64,000 nt of DNA from JAKLIX01 sp964605655 (GTDB lineage: Bacteria > Bacteroidota > Bacteroidia > Bacteroidales > CAIXZF01), in the NCBI GenBank assembly GCA_964605655.1, contig CAZSDK010000013.1:1-64000 (forward strand). The letters are read 5' to 3'. Made by a program: the position numbers and the translations under genes. A model generated the notes under the pieces. The model was not told where the DNA came from. It made no database searches and saw only the letters and a list, made by a program, of their open reading frames with translations. This document shows, one piece after another, positions 17,218 through 26,170 of this stretch. Within the stretch, counting starts at the first letter, position 1. Each line of letters starts with the position of its first letter.

Positions 17218-17240
17218 AGTTTTTTGAGTTTAAAGATGAG

Positions 17241-19844
17241 TTATTCTTTTCCCGTAAGAAGATGGATCACACCGCTCAGCCTTCTTTTTGTCACCCCCTC
17301 CAGCTTCAATTCATACACGTCACACATATAAAAATACACTCCGTCGCTGCACATGTTACCCGACTGCCTGTCCCGGCCATCCCATAGAATATCAGGGTCG
17401 TGGGTCTCAAAAACCAACTGCCCCCAACGGTTGTAGATGAACATATCAATCTTTTCCACTGAATGATAAGGGAAAGGAATGAAGAAGTCATTGGTCTGGT
17501 CGGAATTGGGAGTGAATACATTTGGGAGGGTATATACCGGACAAAGGTCGATGTCGAGACAAACCTTGTTAGAGAATGAGCTCTCGTTACCCACTGAATC
17601 ATAGGCTGTAACAACATAGCAACCTGCCAGTCCGGGCATTCCTTCATGAATAAAACTGGTATCAGTGGCAGGGGTCAGATCTGCGATCAGGGTCAAACTG
17701 CCATTGATCAATGGAGAATAATAAATCCTGTAACCCTTCACATCATCGGTACAACTGTGGTTCGGGTTGTTCCAGACGAGGTGGTTGGCGTTAAGATCAC
17801 AATCGACCGTCACGGTAAGCACCGGGGGGCAGGGAGCCACATTATCGAGCGGCGTGGCGCAGGACTGTTGCGACCAGTTGAATAGGGGACTGGGAAGCTC
17901 CGTATCGGAGTATGCTCCCATGGTCTTCACCCTGTAACAGTACTCAAGCCCGTTGACCAGGCCGGAATCGGCATAGGTATTGGTTGTGGTGTAACCAATG
18001 GAGTCGAAAAGTCCTGAAACACTATTATAGCGGTAAACGATCGAGGTATCATTATCCCAGGGAACATAAGCTGTCCAGCTCAACAGGTTTCTTTCGTCGG
18101 TGGGTTGAATCTTCAGGTAGACAGATGATGCAGGCTGTGTCCTTCCCACCTCGAACCGGTTTCCGGGAGTGTTATTCAGCAGGCCAATGCGGTATCCATA
18201 TTGGATATCTTTAGTATTCATAAAGTTATCTAAATAGCTGGTATCGGTAAGGCCATCCAGGGAGTCGATAAGCATAAAGGTCCCTGAATAGGGCGAAGCC
18301 CTGTAAACAAAGTACTTATAAGGTCCCGGTGTTTGTATGGTATCCAATTCGGCCGGTTTGACCCAGCGGATCTGTGCTGACCCGTTGACGGCATCTGTAG
18401 TCTGGATACTGACATTCGTGATGATGGGCAGGTCATGCCTGAGAGTGGCACACACTTCGGGACAGGCTTTACTTTCAGCACCGTCAGGGTAATAGGCTAT
18501 GACAATATAACAATAGTCGTTCCCATGGATCAGCCCGTTGCCGTTGTCGTCATCCACATAGCTTGTGTCGGCAAGCCCCTGCATCTCTGCAATCATTTGA
18601 TAGCCGGTATAAGAGGGAACGCCTGTTTCACAAGTATCCGGATGGAACCCGTAATAGCCGGTCCTACGGAAAAGCCTGTACCCAATGGCATTGGTGCAGG
18701 TTGACTGGTTCCAGCTCACCTTCATGCTGTTGCCCTGGGTAACTACGGTAAGACCGGGGACAGGTGGTCCAATCACCAGAATATTGACCGTCATCAGGTC
18801 GATCAGGTTGACCTGGATAGAGCTGTCCTTGGCCTTGAAATAAACCTGGTAAGGCAACAGCCGAACGTGGTTGCATACGGTTTCCCAGTGAAAATGGGAG
18901 GTGACCGTACCATAACCTGAGACCGGTTGGTCAAAATCCGCAGGATGGTCGGTCATCACGATGGGTCCGCCGGTTCCTGACAAACGGATCAGATTTCCGT
19001 TCGGATCAGTGGCGGTGACATCAAAGTCGACCATCCCGCCTGCCACCACACAGGTATCCGGGACCGGTACAAATTCAGGCGGCAGGTTGCTGCAGGCTTC
19101 AATGATGATCTGCATGTCGCGGGTCACATAGCCTATCCGGTAGCCGTTCCTCCATTCCTCTATCAGGATGGCAATGTTATATTCCCCCTGCATCTTCGGA
19201 CTGTCCCACAGGAAATCACCGGTGACAGGATTGATAGACAGGGAGGTACCGGCGTTGGAACCCACCGCATTGGGCAGCACGTACCCGAGAATGGGCAAAC
19301 CGTTGCCTCCGCGGCAGGTGACCAGGCGGTAGGAAAGGCTGTCACCATCCGAGTCATAGGCGCCCGGATTATGAAGGTACGGGATGTTCGTGCATCCGTT
19401 ATCGATGGGAGGAAGGAGCAACTGTGGCGAGTTATTGGGCACCAGAAAAGGACTGATAATCAGCAGAGATTCGATAAAGAAAGGGATATTGACCGAGTTG
19501 GGTATGTTGAGAATGCCGTAGTTCCTGTTCGGATCTTCCACCGACAGCAGGTATTCTCCTACCCCGGCATAGGTGTGCTCCCCGACATATACGTTGCGCC
19601 GGATATCATTCCCAAGGTCTTCTTTGATGATTCGCGGCAGGGTGCTGGTGGTGCCATCGCCCCAGAGAATGTCGAGCTCAGGGCGGTCGGCGGGACTGGG
19701 TGCAAAAGTGTAGGTGAGAATGGTCACCTCATAGGTCAATCCGCCCTTATACCGGTAGGTAATCTCACCAGCCCTCTGGTGGGTGGCGAAAACCGGACAG
19801 GTGGCAATCAGGAGACCGAACAGGAGGGTAAGCCTTCTCATCAT
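17241..19844 (-). CDS. Large T9SS type B protein with fibronectin III-like domains
   Basis: The 867-residue secreted protein has a signal peptide (LTLLFGLLIATCPVFA) and the start ATHQRAGEITYRY, common in Bacteroidota gliding-associated surface proteins. An N-terminal beta-rich region of about 350 residues follows. At least four fibronectin III-like or Ig-like domains fill about 355-770, with repeated D-TSYLD or D-TSFIH and YCYRV/YCYIV motifs. The C-terminus (LPNVFTPNSDQTNDFF, YNRWGQLVFE, CSDGVYFYMCDV) is a T9SS type B sorting domain. It is probably a surface adhesin exported by T9SS. The upstream gap of 237 bases to relA shows only the relA promoter on the other strand. Confidence 0.85.
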   Translation of the reverse strand: MMRRLTLLFGLLIATCPVFATHQRAGEITYRYKGGLTYEVTILTYTFAPSPADRPELDILWGDGTTSTLPRIIKEDLGNDIRRNVYVGEHTYAGVGEYLLSVEDPNRNYGILNIPNSVNIPFFIESLLIISPFLVPNNSPQLLLPPIDNGCTNIPYLHNPGAYDSDGDSLSYRLVTCRGGNGLPILGYVLPNAVGSNAGTSLSINPVTGDFLWDSPKMQGEYNIAILIEEWRNGYRIGYVTRDMQIIIEACSNLPPEFVPVPDTCVVAGGMVDFDVTATDPNGNLIRLSGTGGPIVMTDHPADFDQPVSGYGTVTSHFHWETVCNHVRLLPYQVYFKAKDSSIQVNLIDLMTVNILVIGPPVPGLTVVTQGNSMKVSWNQSTCTNAIGYRLFRRTGYYGFHPDTCETGVPSYTGYQMIAEMQGLADTSYVDDDNGNGLIHGNDYCYIVIAYYPDGAESKACPEVCATLRHDLPIITNVSIQTTDAVNGSAQIRWVKPAELDTIQTPGPYKYFVYRASPYSGTFMLIDSLDGLTDTSYLDNFMNTKDIQYGYRIGLLNNTPGNRFEVGRTQPASSVYLKIQPTDERNLLSWTAYVPWDNDTSIVYRYNSVSGLFDSIGYTTTNTYADSGLVNGLEYCYRVKTMGAYSDTELPSPLFNWSQQSCATPLDNVAPCPPVLTVTVDCDLNANHLVWNNPNHSCTDDVKGYRIYYSPLINGSLTLIADLTPATDTSFIHEGMPGLAGCYVVTAYDSVGNESSFSNKVCLDIDLCPVYTLPNVFTPNSDQTNDFFIPFPYHSVEKIDMFIYNRWGQLVFETHDPDILWDGRDRQSGNMCSDGVYFYMCDVYELKLEGVTKRRLSGVIHLLTGKE

Positions 19845-20043
19845 TCATTAACAATGTCCAAAAGTAGCAAGAATTCAGGAACCATGTAAGATAACTGTTT
19901 CTGCTTCTTTATGTTTTAAAACTTCATCATTTTCTTTCCAACAAAGAATGATTACCAACAAGGCAGATGGACTTCTTAAGATTTTTTAACAAAAAACATC
20001 CTGGCCGCGACAGTCTTGAGGTCTGAACGAGGCCTTGATTGCG

Positions 20044-20051
20044 TATCTTTG
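20044..20051 (+). promoter_or_regulatory. Bacteroidota -7 box (TATCTTTG) of the RelA/SpoT gene
   Basis: TATCTTTG lies 30 nt before the chosen ATG 20082. It argues against translation from the in-frame TTG at 20016, which would lie upstream of the predicted transcription start. Confidence 0.6.
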
Positions 20052-20081
20052 TATGTTGGTGTATTAGTGGGCCAATCTTCT

Positions 20082-22340
20082 ATGTACGTTATAGATCAGG
20101 AACAGGAGAAGAAGGAAATTCTCCGCAGATACCGTATCCTTCTTTCTGCCTGGAAAGTGAAGTCAGATAAGGACAAGCGTCTCGTTCGCAAGGCATTCTA
20201 TTTTGCCGTGGAAGCTCACAAAGACATGAGACGTAAATCCGGTGAACCTTACATTTTCCATCCCCTCGAAGTAGCCCTGATCTGCGTGCAGGAAATAGGA
20301 CTGGGAACCACTTCCATCATCTCGGCCCTTCTTCATGATGTTGTTGAAGACACCCATTATTCATTTACTGACATTGAGAAGATGTTCGGAGAAAGGGTGG
20401 CACTCATCATTGACGGGCTGACCAAGGTTTCCTTTTTCGTGAACTCCAGGACGCATTCCCTTCAGGCTGAGAACTTTCTAAAGATCCTGCTGACTCTGTC
20501 CAGTGATGTCCGGGTCATCCTCATTAAGCTTGCCGATCGCCTGCACAACATGCGCACCCTGGATTTCCTTGCTCCTGAAAAGCGCCTGAAGATTGCCTCT
20601 GAGACCAACTTTTTCTTCGCCCCCCTCGCCCACCGCCTCGGGCTCTTCGCCATCAAGTCGGAGCTGGAAGACCTGGCCCTTAAACAGATGGACCCCGATT
20701 TCTACCGCTCCGTTGAATCAAAGACCAAGGAAACGGAAGAAGACCGGCAAAGGTTCTTCAATAAATTCATCTATCCCATCAGGAAGGACCTGCTGGAAGA
20801 AGGCATTGTGTGCACCATCCTTCCCAAAACCCATTCTTATTATTCGGTATGGCAGAAAGTGAATGAGAAGGAGGCCAGCCTCGAAGAAATCTTCGACTCC
20901 TACGTGGTGAGGATCATTATTGATACCCCGCCCTCGAAAGAAAAAGAAGGAGTCGAGTGCTGGAAGGTCTATTCCATCCTGACCAGGCATTATACCCCTA
21001 AAATAGGACTGCTGCGCGACTGGATCTCTGTTCCCAAAGCCAATGGCTACCAGGCACTGCATATCACCGTGATGGGCCATACCGGCAAATGGGTGGAGGT
21101 ACAGATCTGCACCCGCCGTATGGATGACATTGCCGAAAAAGGTTATGCTGCTTTATACAAATACAAAGAATCCGAATCTCTGCAAAATGTTGTGGATGAG
21201 TGGATCAGTAAAGCAAAAGACTTTCTCGACGGGAACCTGGACTCCAGTGCCGAAGAACTGGTGGATGACTTCAAACTCGACCTTTTCAAAGACCAGATCA
21301 TCGTTTTTACACCAAAAGGCAAGGAGATCAAGTTGCCTCAGGGAGCCACCGTCCTCGACTTTGCCTATAATATTCATTCCGACCTGGGCGACCATTGTAT
21401 CGGAGGCAAGATCAACCACCGCCTCAGCAAGATCGATGCCCGCCTCAAGAACGGGGACCAGGTGGAGATCCTGAGTTCCTCCAGGCATACCCCTAAAGCA
21501 GAATGGCTGAACTTCGTCGTCTCTTCCAAGGCAAAGAGCAGACTCAGGGACTTCCTCAGGATAGAAAGGGAGAACCTCATCGAAAAAGGGAAAACAAAGC
21601 TCATCCTCATTTTTGCTGAGACGAAAACGGTCTTCAGTGAGGAACAAATCTCCCGGCTTTTTAAAACATCCTCTCCGGAACAAATCGAGGAACTCTACTA
21701 TCAAGTTGGTAATCAGACCATCAGCGACGATGAGATCCGCAACCTGGTCAAGGGCAAGGAAAGAGAATCGGTGTTTGACTTCATCCGCCGTCCTTTTATG
21801 AAGATCATGGGGAACGGCAACAGCCAGCTGTCGGAACAGGTGTTGGAGAAGATACAGCAGCACCCCGAGTCCCTTCTCCTTCCCGACACCCTGACTGAAG
21901 AAAAGACCGTCATTGCCACTTGCTGTCATCCCATCCCCGGCGATGATGTGATCGGTCTGAACCGGCATAAGAACCTGATCGAGATCCACCGCACCAACTG
22001 CCCCGAAGCCGTGGAATTCATGTCCAAATCTGGAGAAAAGATCATCAAGGCCAAATGGAAAGTGGGCAAGGAAGTGGGATTCCTTACCGGCATCCGGATC
22101 AATACCATCGACCGTAAAGGCATGATCGCCGATATCACCAAAGTCATTTCCGAAGACTTCAACCTGAATATGAGATCCTTCCATATGGAAACCTCCGGAG
22201 ACATCTCCAAAGGACTCATCATGGTCTATGTGACCGACAGTAAAAACCTCAAGGAACTGGTCGACTCCCTGAAGATGGTACAGGGCATCATGGGTGTAAG
22301 CAGGGTCACCCAGGTGGATGAAAAAAATCCGCTCGCCTGA
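20082..22340 (+). CDS. RelA/SpoT bifunctional (p)ppGpp synthetase/hydrolase
   Basis: The protein of about 752 residues makes and breaks the alarmone (p)ppGpp. It has an N-terminal HD hydrolase domain (HPLEVALI, HDVVEDT), then the synthetase domain (SVPKANGYQALHITV, EVQICTRRMDDIAEKG). A TGS domain (VFTPKGKEIKLPQGATVLDFA), a helical/zinc-finger-like region with CCHPIPGDDVIG, and a C-terminal ACT domain follow. Both catalytic domains keep key motifs, so it is probably SpoT/Rel-like with both activities. I chose ATG 20082 (MYVIDQEQEKKE) because the promoter lies between it and the TTG at 20016. Fur and purA follow on the same strand. Confidence 0.94.
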   Translation: MYVIDQEQEKKEILRRYRILLSAWKVKSDKDKRLVRKAFYFAVEAHKDMRRKSGEPYIFHPLEVALICVQEIGLGTTSIISALLHDVVEDTHYSFTDIEKMFGERVALIIDGLTKVSFFVNSRTHSLQAENFLKILLTLSSDVRVILIKLADRLHNMRTLDFLAPEKRLKIASETNFFFAPLAHRLGLFAIKSELEDLALKQMDPDFYRSVESKTKETEEDRQRFFNKFIYPIRKDLLEEGIVCTILPKTHSYYSVWQKVNEKEASLEEIFDSYVVRIIIDTPPSKEKEGVECWKVYSILTRHYTPKIGLLRDWISVPKANGYQALHITVMGHTGKWVEVQICTRRMDDIAEKGYAALYKYKESESLQNVVDEWISKAKDFLDGNLDSSAEELVDDFKLDLFKDQIIVFTPKGKEIKLPQGATVLDFAYNIHSDLGDHCIGGKINHRLSKIDARLKNGDQVEILSSSRHTPKAEWLNFVVSSKAKSRLRDFLRIERENLIEKGKTKLILIFAETKTVFSEEQISRLFKTSSPEQIEELYYQVGNQTISDDEIRNLVKGKERESVFDFIRRPFMKIMGNGNSQLSEQVLEKIQQHPESLLLPDTLTEEKTVIATCCHPIPGDDVIGLNRHKNLIEIHRTNCPEAVEFMSKSGEKIIKAKWKVGKEVGFLTGIRINTIDRKGMIADITKVISEDFNLNMRSFHMETSGDISKGLIMVYVTDSKNLKELVDSLKMVQGIMGVSRVTQVDEKNPLA

Positions 22341-22397
22341 CACTGGTCCTTTTCCCTTTTTCCGAAAAATATTATTTTTATTTATTCCAAATATATA

Positions 22398-22405
22398 TAA
22401 TTTTG
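22398..22405 (+). promoter_or_regulatory. Bacteroidota -7 box (TAATTTTG) of the Fur-family gene
   Basis: TAATTTTG matches TAnnTTTG, 29 nt before ATG 22435, in an AT-rich spacer after the RelA/SpoT gene. Confidence 0.45.
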
Positions 22406-22434
22406 TGCTTGTAATAAGCTAATTATATCCTGCC

Positions 22435-22905
22435 ATGAAGGAAATCAATAGTAATTTTGAGACGGTGAAGAAAATATTCACCGAGTATCTTGAAACCCAC
22501 GGCCACAGGAAAACCCCGGAACGTTATACCATCCTTAAAGAGATCTATTCCACCGACGGACATTTCGATATAGAGACCCTGTATATCCGGATGAAGACCA
22601 ACAAATACAGGGTAAGCAGGGCGACCCTCTATAATACGATAGAACTCCTGCTTCAGTGCAACCTGGTCACCAAACACCAGTTCGGGAACAACTGTGCCCA
22701 ATTCGAGAAATCATTCAAATTCAGGCAGCACGATCACTTCATCAACATAGACAATGGAAAGGTGATTGAATTTTGTGATCCCCGTTTGCAGGAGATCCAG
22801 GCCGCCGTGGAAGAGCAACTGGGCGTTACCATTGCCTCCCATTCCCTGATCTTTTATGGTCGTTTTAATGAAGAGGCAGCCGCGACCAACGATACCAGTA
22901 TTTAA
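22435..22905 (+). CDS. Fur-family metal- or peroxide-responsive repressor
   Basis: The 156-residue protein has an N-terminal winged helix (RKTPERYTILKEIYS, then VSRATLYNTIELLL) and a C-terminal dimerisation/metal domain (QHDHFI, GKVIEFCDP, SHSLIFYG). Regulatory-site ligands such as the HDH motif and the later His are kept. The two cysteines of the usual structural zinc site (HDHxICxxCGK in Fur) are both asparagine here (HDHFINIDNGK), and there is no C-terminal CxxC. It may sense iron, zinc or peroxide; the sequence does not say which. It ends 18 nt before purA. Confidence 0.88.
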   Translation: MKEINSNFETVKKIFTEYLETHGHRKTPERYTILKEIYSTDGHFDIETLYIRMKTNKYRVSRATLYNTIELLLQCNLVTKHQFGNNCAQFEKSFKFRQHDHFINIDNGKVIEFCDPRLQEIQAAVEEQLGVTIASHSLIFYGRFNEEAAATNDTSI

Positions 22906-22923
22906 TCTTAGCAATTTTGTTTT

Positions 22924-24222
22924 ATGAGGAAGGCAGATGTCATTTTGGGTTTACAATGGGGTGATGAAGGAAAAGGAAAAATTGTTGACCGCCTGGCCCC
23001 TGATTATGATATCATTGCAAGATTCCAGGGAGGTCCCAATGCAGGCCACACCATTGAAATTGAAGGGAGCAAGTACATCTTGCACCAGGTCCCATCCGGG
23101 ATCTTTCATCCGGGAATCACCAACCTGGTCGGCAACGGTGTGATCATCGATCCGGTGATCTTTTTCAGAGAGATCGACGGACTTAAAGAAAAAGGACTCC
23201 ATCCGGAATCACAACTTCTCATCTCCCGCCGGGCACATCTTATCCTCCCCACCCACCGTATGCTCGACCGTTGCTTTGAGCAAATCAAAGAAGACAAAAA
23301 AATCGGTTCAACCCTGAAAGGGATAGGCCCTGCCTACACCGACAAGACTGCCCGTCAGGGGCTGCGCACCGGGGAGATCTTTTCCCGTGAATTCAGATCA
23401 TCATACGAAAATCTCAAACAACAGCATCTGAAGACCATCCGGGCCTTGGGTATCGACGTGGACCAGGTGCTGATCGAGGATCTCGGCTTTGCCGCTTATG
23501 AGACCCTTTGGCTGCAGGCTATTGAAAGAATGAAAGACTTGCAATTTGTTGATGGTGAAATATTTATAAACAATGCCCTGGACCAGGGCAGACGAGTCCT
23601 TGCCGAAGGGGCACAGGGCACCTTGCTGGACGTTGACTTCGGATCCTATCCCTATGTGACCTCATCCAACACATCCGTCGGAGGCGTCTGTACCGGGCTC
23701 GGCATCCCTCCCTCAGGCATCGGTGATGTTTACGGAGTGTTTAAAGCATACTGTACCAGGGTCGGCAACGGCCCCTTCCCAACCGAACTGTTCGACCAGA
23801 CCGGTCAGTCAATGAGGGAAAAAGGCGGCGAGTATGGATCCACCACAGGAAGACCACGCCGTTGCGGCTGGCTCGACCTTCCCGCCCTGAAATACAGCAT
23901 CATGATCAACGGCGTCACCAAGCTGGTGATGATGAAGGCCGACGTTCTCAGCCGTTTTGAAGAAGTGAAGGTCTGTACCGGGTACCAGACAGATTCAGGA
24001 ATCTCCGGAATGCCTGGCTATCAATGTGCAGGAGAGAGTATTACTCCGGTTTATGAGAATATTCAGGGATGGGACCTGGACAACTTCACTCCGGGCCTAT
24101 TCCAGGACCTGCCGGGTCCGCTGCAACACTATACCAAATTCATCGAAAGACATACGAGTAAAAACATCTCCATATTATCCCTTGGACCGGAAAGAAATCA
24201 GACTGTCATCAGGAATTCCTGA
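22924..24222 (+). CDS. purA: Adenylosuccinate synthetase
   Basis: PurA joins IMP and aspartate, using GTP, in the first committed step of AMP synthesis. The 432-residue length is normal. Motifs include the N-terminal LQWGDEGKGKIVD (P-loop-like GTP site), GGPNAGHTIE, IGPAYTDKTARQGLR, AEGAQGTLLDVDFGSYPYVTSSN split over the IMP site, and the C-terminal LSLGPERNQT. It follows the Fur-family gene by 18 nt and is probably co-transcribed with it. Confidence 0.97.
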   Translation: MRKADVILGLQWGDEGKGKIVDRLAPDYDIIARFQGGPNAGHTIEIEGSKYILHQVPSGIFHPGITNLVGNGVIIDPVIFFREIDGLKEKGLHPESQLLISRRAHLILPTHRMLDRCFEQIKEDKKIGSTLKGIGPAYTDKTARQGLRTGEIFSREFRSSYENLKQQHLKTIRALGIDVDQVLIEDLGFAAYETLWLQAIERMKDLQFVDGEIFINNALDQGRRVLAEGAQGTLLDVDFGSYPYVTSSNTSVGGVCTGLGIPPSGIGDVYGVFKAYCTRVGNGPFPTELFDQTGQSMREKGGEYGSTTGRPRRCGWLDLPALKYSIMINGVTKLVMMKADVLSRFEEVKVCTGYQTDSGISGMPGYQCAGESITPVYENIQGWDLDNFTPGLFQDLPGPLQHYTKFIERHTSKNISILSLGPERNQTVIRNS

Positions 24223-24251
24223 TTCATCTTCTTTTCTTCCAGGCTTCCTAT

Positions 24252-24259
24252 TATCTTTG
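24252..24259 (+). promoter_or_regulatory. Bacteroidota -7 box (TATCTTTG)
   Basis: TATCTTTG lies in the 106-nt spacer after purA, 69 nt before the PepSY-like gene, and probably drives that gene and the OstA-like gene. Confidence 0.5.
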
Positions 24260-24328
24260 CCAAGATCCTGTACATGATTCCTGAAGAAATCTGTACCACT
24301 ATATTAATTTCAACAAAATCATAGCCTT

Positions 24329-26170
24329 ATGAAGCTCCACGCCTTCCTGATCCTGTTGCTTCTCAGTACCTCTGTTTCTGCACAAAAACAGAAACAAAAG
24401 CAGAAACAAGATACCATCCCTCATGCTATTACAGCCTGCATCGAAAAAGAGTACCCTGACGCCAAACTTAAAAGCTGGCAGAAGAGCAATACCGGTTACG
24501 AGGCAGCATTGAAGATCGAGGGACAGGATGCCCTTCTCAAGATCAACAATAACGGGGATTGGGTGGAGACCATTATCGAGATGTCCGAAACTGACATGCC
24601 AGGCAGAATACCCAACTACCTGGAATCCAATTACCCAGGCAGTAAGATCGTGAGTTCCATTTACAAGGAGACCAAAGACAACGGCGCCTTTTACTTCATC
24701 CAGATCAAAAAACCCAAATCCACCATGGATGTGGATGTTGAATTGTTTTTCGATGCCTCAGGCGGGTTCCAGACCAAGACTGAGTTCCACCCCATTGATG
24801 AAGCGCTTTCGACCAGTGTTGTTCAGGAGGCAGAACGGAAGGCAAAAAAGGAAAAAGAGGATGCGGAGTACAAGGCTAAAAGAGAAGCCTTGCTCAAGAT
24901 GGATCGTACCGTGGCCGAGGCAGACCTTCCGGCCAAAATGAAGGAGAACTTCAAAAAGAAATTCCCCAAAGCCGTGATCAGCAAATGGGACACCCTCGAT
25001 AATATTTATACGGCGTATTTTATTGATAATGAGATGCAATGTACGTCTGATTTTTCTCCTGAGGGGGACTGGCTGGCTACCGTTGAGACTTTACTGCCAG
25101 GACCGATTTATCGTCCTGTAGACCAGTACCTTGAAGAGAATTTCCCGGCTTTCAAGATCAAACTGGCCCAGCGGATAACCCGCAGGGACCGTAACAACAC
25201 CTATTACCTTGAAATCCACGAAAAAGCAAGAAAAGGACAGATACCCCCGGTGACCAAACTGGTATTCGACAAAAACGGCAAGTTCGTGAGCAAGGAAGAT
25301 CCTCCCGTGGTACTCGCGGCGCCTGAACCAACTCAGGAAGAACCCGTTGTGAGCAAAGAAGAGGATGACCAGTTTGAGTCAAAGCTCACCAGGGAGGATG
25401 GTTCTGGAAAAAACAAAGACCAGGACCTGAAAGCCGAGAAAGTGACCGGCAAGGAACTTCCTTCGAAAATCACCAATTATGTAGAGGCCACATATCCTGA
25501 ATATAAGGTCAAGGAGGCCTTCTTCAGCGAATATGATGACCTGGGGCCTGCCTATAAGGTGATCATCAAGAGAGAAGGGCTGAACCAGCCCAGTTCCGAC
25601 CTGTATTTCTCTGTGGCCGGTCAACTTTTGAGGGAAGACAATCCTCCGCCAAAGAAAGAAGTGGTCCAACAGGTCACGAAGTCCGTGGTGAAGGAGGAGG
25701 AAAAGGTGGAGGAGGAAAAGGTGGAGAAGGAAAAACCGGTACAGGAAGAAGAAGTGACGGAGCAGGAAGAAGGAGAACCCGGTGAAGTGGACGCTGCAGA
25801 GATCCCTGCCCTGGTTAAAAAGAACTTCTCCCGCCGCTTTCCCAAGGCCGAAGAAACGGTCTGGAAATCAGATGAGAACAAATATTTTGCAGAGTTCCTG
25901 CTCAATGACGTGAACACCACCATCGAATTCTCTGCCGACGGCGTCATTCAGGTGACCAAGACCGAGATGGACCCCAAAAACATTTTCGGTCCGGTCCAGC
26001 GTTATCTCGACACAAAATATCCTTCCTATAAGGTCCGTTATGCAGAAAAGGTGGTGAGGAAAGATCGCAAGGATTATTATTATCTGGAGATCTACAGTAA
26101 AAAAAGGAATGCCAACCCGCCTGAACTGCAGCTTTATTTCGACAAAAACGGCAAATTGATTGAAAAGTAG
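24329..26170 (+). CDS. Secreted PepSY-like (DUF2874-type) repeat protein
   Basis: The 613-residue protein has a signal peptide (FLILLLLSTSVSA) and a QKQKQKQ tract at the mature N-terminus. It carries about four PepSY-like units, each a pattern of P-x-I-x-NYxExxYPxxK followed by YKVxIK-type strands. Examples start near IPNYLESNYPGSK, LPAKMKENFKKKFPKA, LPSKITNYVEATYPEYK and IPALVKKNFSRRFPKA. A highly charged Glu/Lys linker lies before the last unit. PepSY-like domains of this type are secreted proteins of unknown function, related by fold to beta-lactamase-inhibitor-like proteins. Its stop codon overlaps the TTG start of the OstA-like gene, linking it to envelope biogenesis by context. Confidence 0.7.
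   Translation: MKLHAFLILLLLSTSVSAQKQKQKQKQDTIPHAITACIEKEYPDAKLKSWQKSNTGYEAALKIEGQDALLKINNNGDWVETIIEMSETDMPGRIPNYLESNYPGSKIVSSIYKETKDNGAFYFIQIKKPKSTMDVDVELFFDASGGFQTKTEFHPIDEALSTSVVQEAERKAKKEKEDAEYKAKREALLKMDRTVAEADLPAKMKENFKKKFPKAVISKWDTLDNIYTAYFIDNEMQCTSDFSPEGDWLATVETLLPGPIYRPVDQYLEENFPAFKIKLAQRITRRDRNNTYYLEIHEKARKGQIPPVTKLVFDKNGKFVSKEDPPVVLAAPEPTQEEPVVSKEEDDQFESKLTREDGSGKNKDQDLKAEKVTGKELPSKITNYVEATYPEYKVKEAFFSEYDDLGPAYKVIIKREGLNQPSSDLYFSVAGQLLREDNPPPKKEVVQQVTKSVVKEEEKVEEEKVEKEKPVQEEEVTEQEEGEPGEVDAAEIPALVKKNFSRRFPKAEETVWKSDENKYFAEFLLNDVNTTIEFSADGVIQVTKTEMDPKNIFGPVQRYLDTKYPSYKVRYAEKVVRKDRKDYYYLEIYSKKRNANPPELQLYFDKNGKLIEK

Noticed and set aside
21153..22343. A 396-codon minus-strand frame opposite the RelA/SpoT gene
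   Set aside because: The opposite strand encodes intact TGS and ACT domains; the antisense frame shows no domain.
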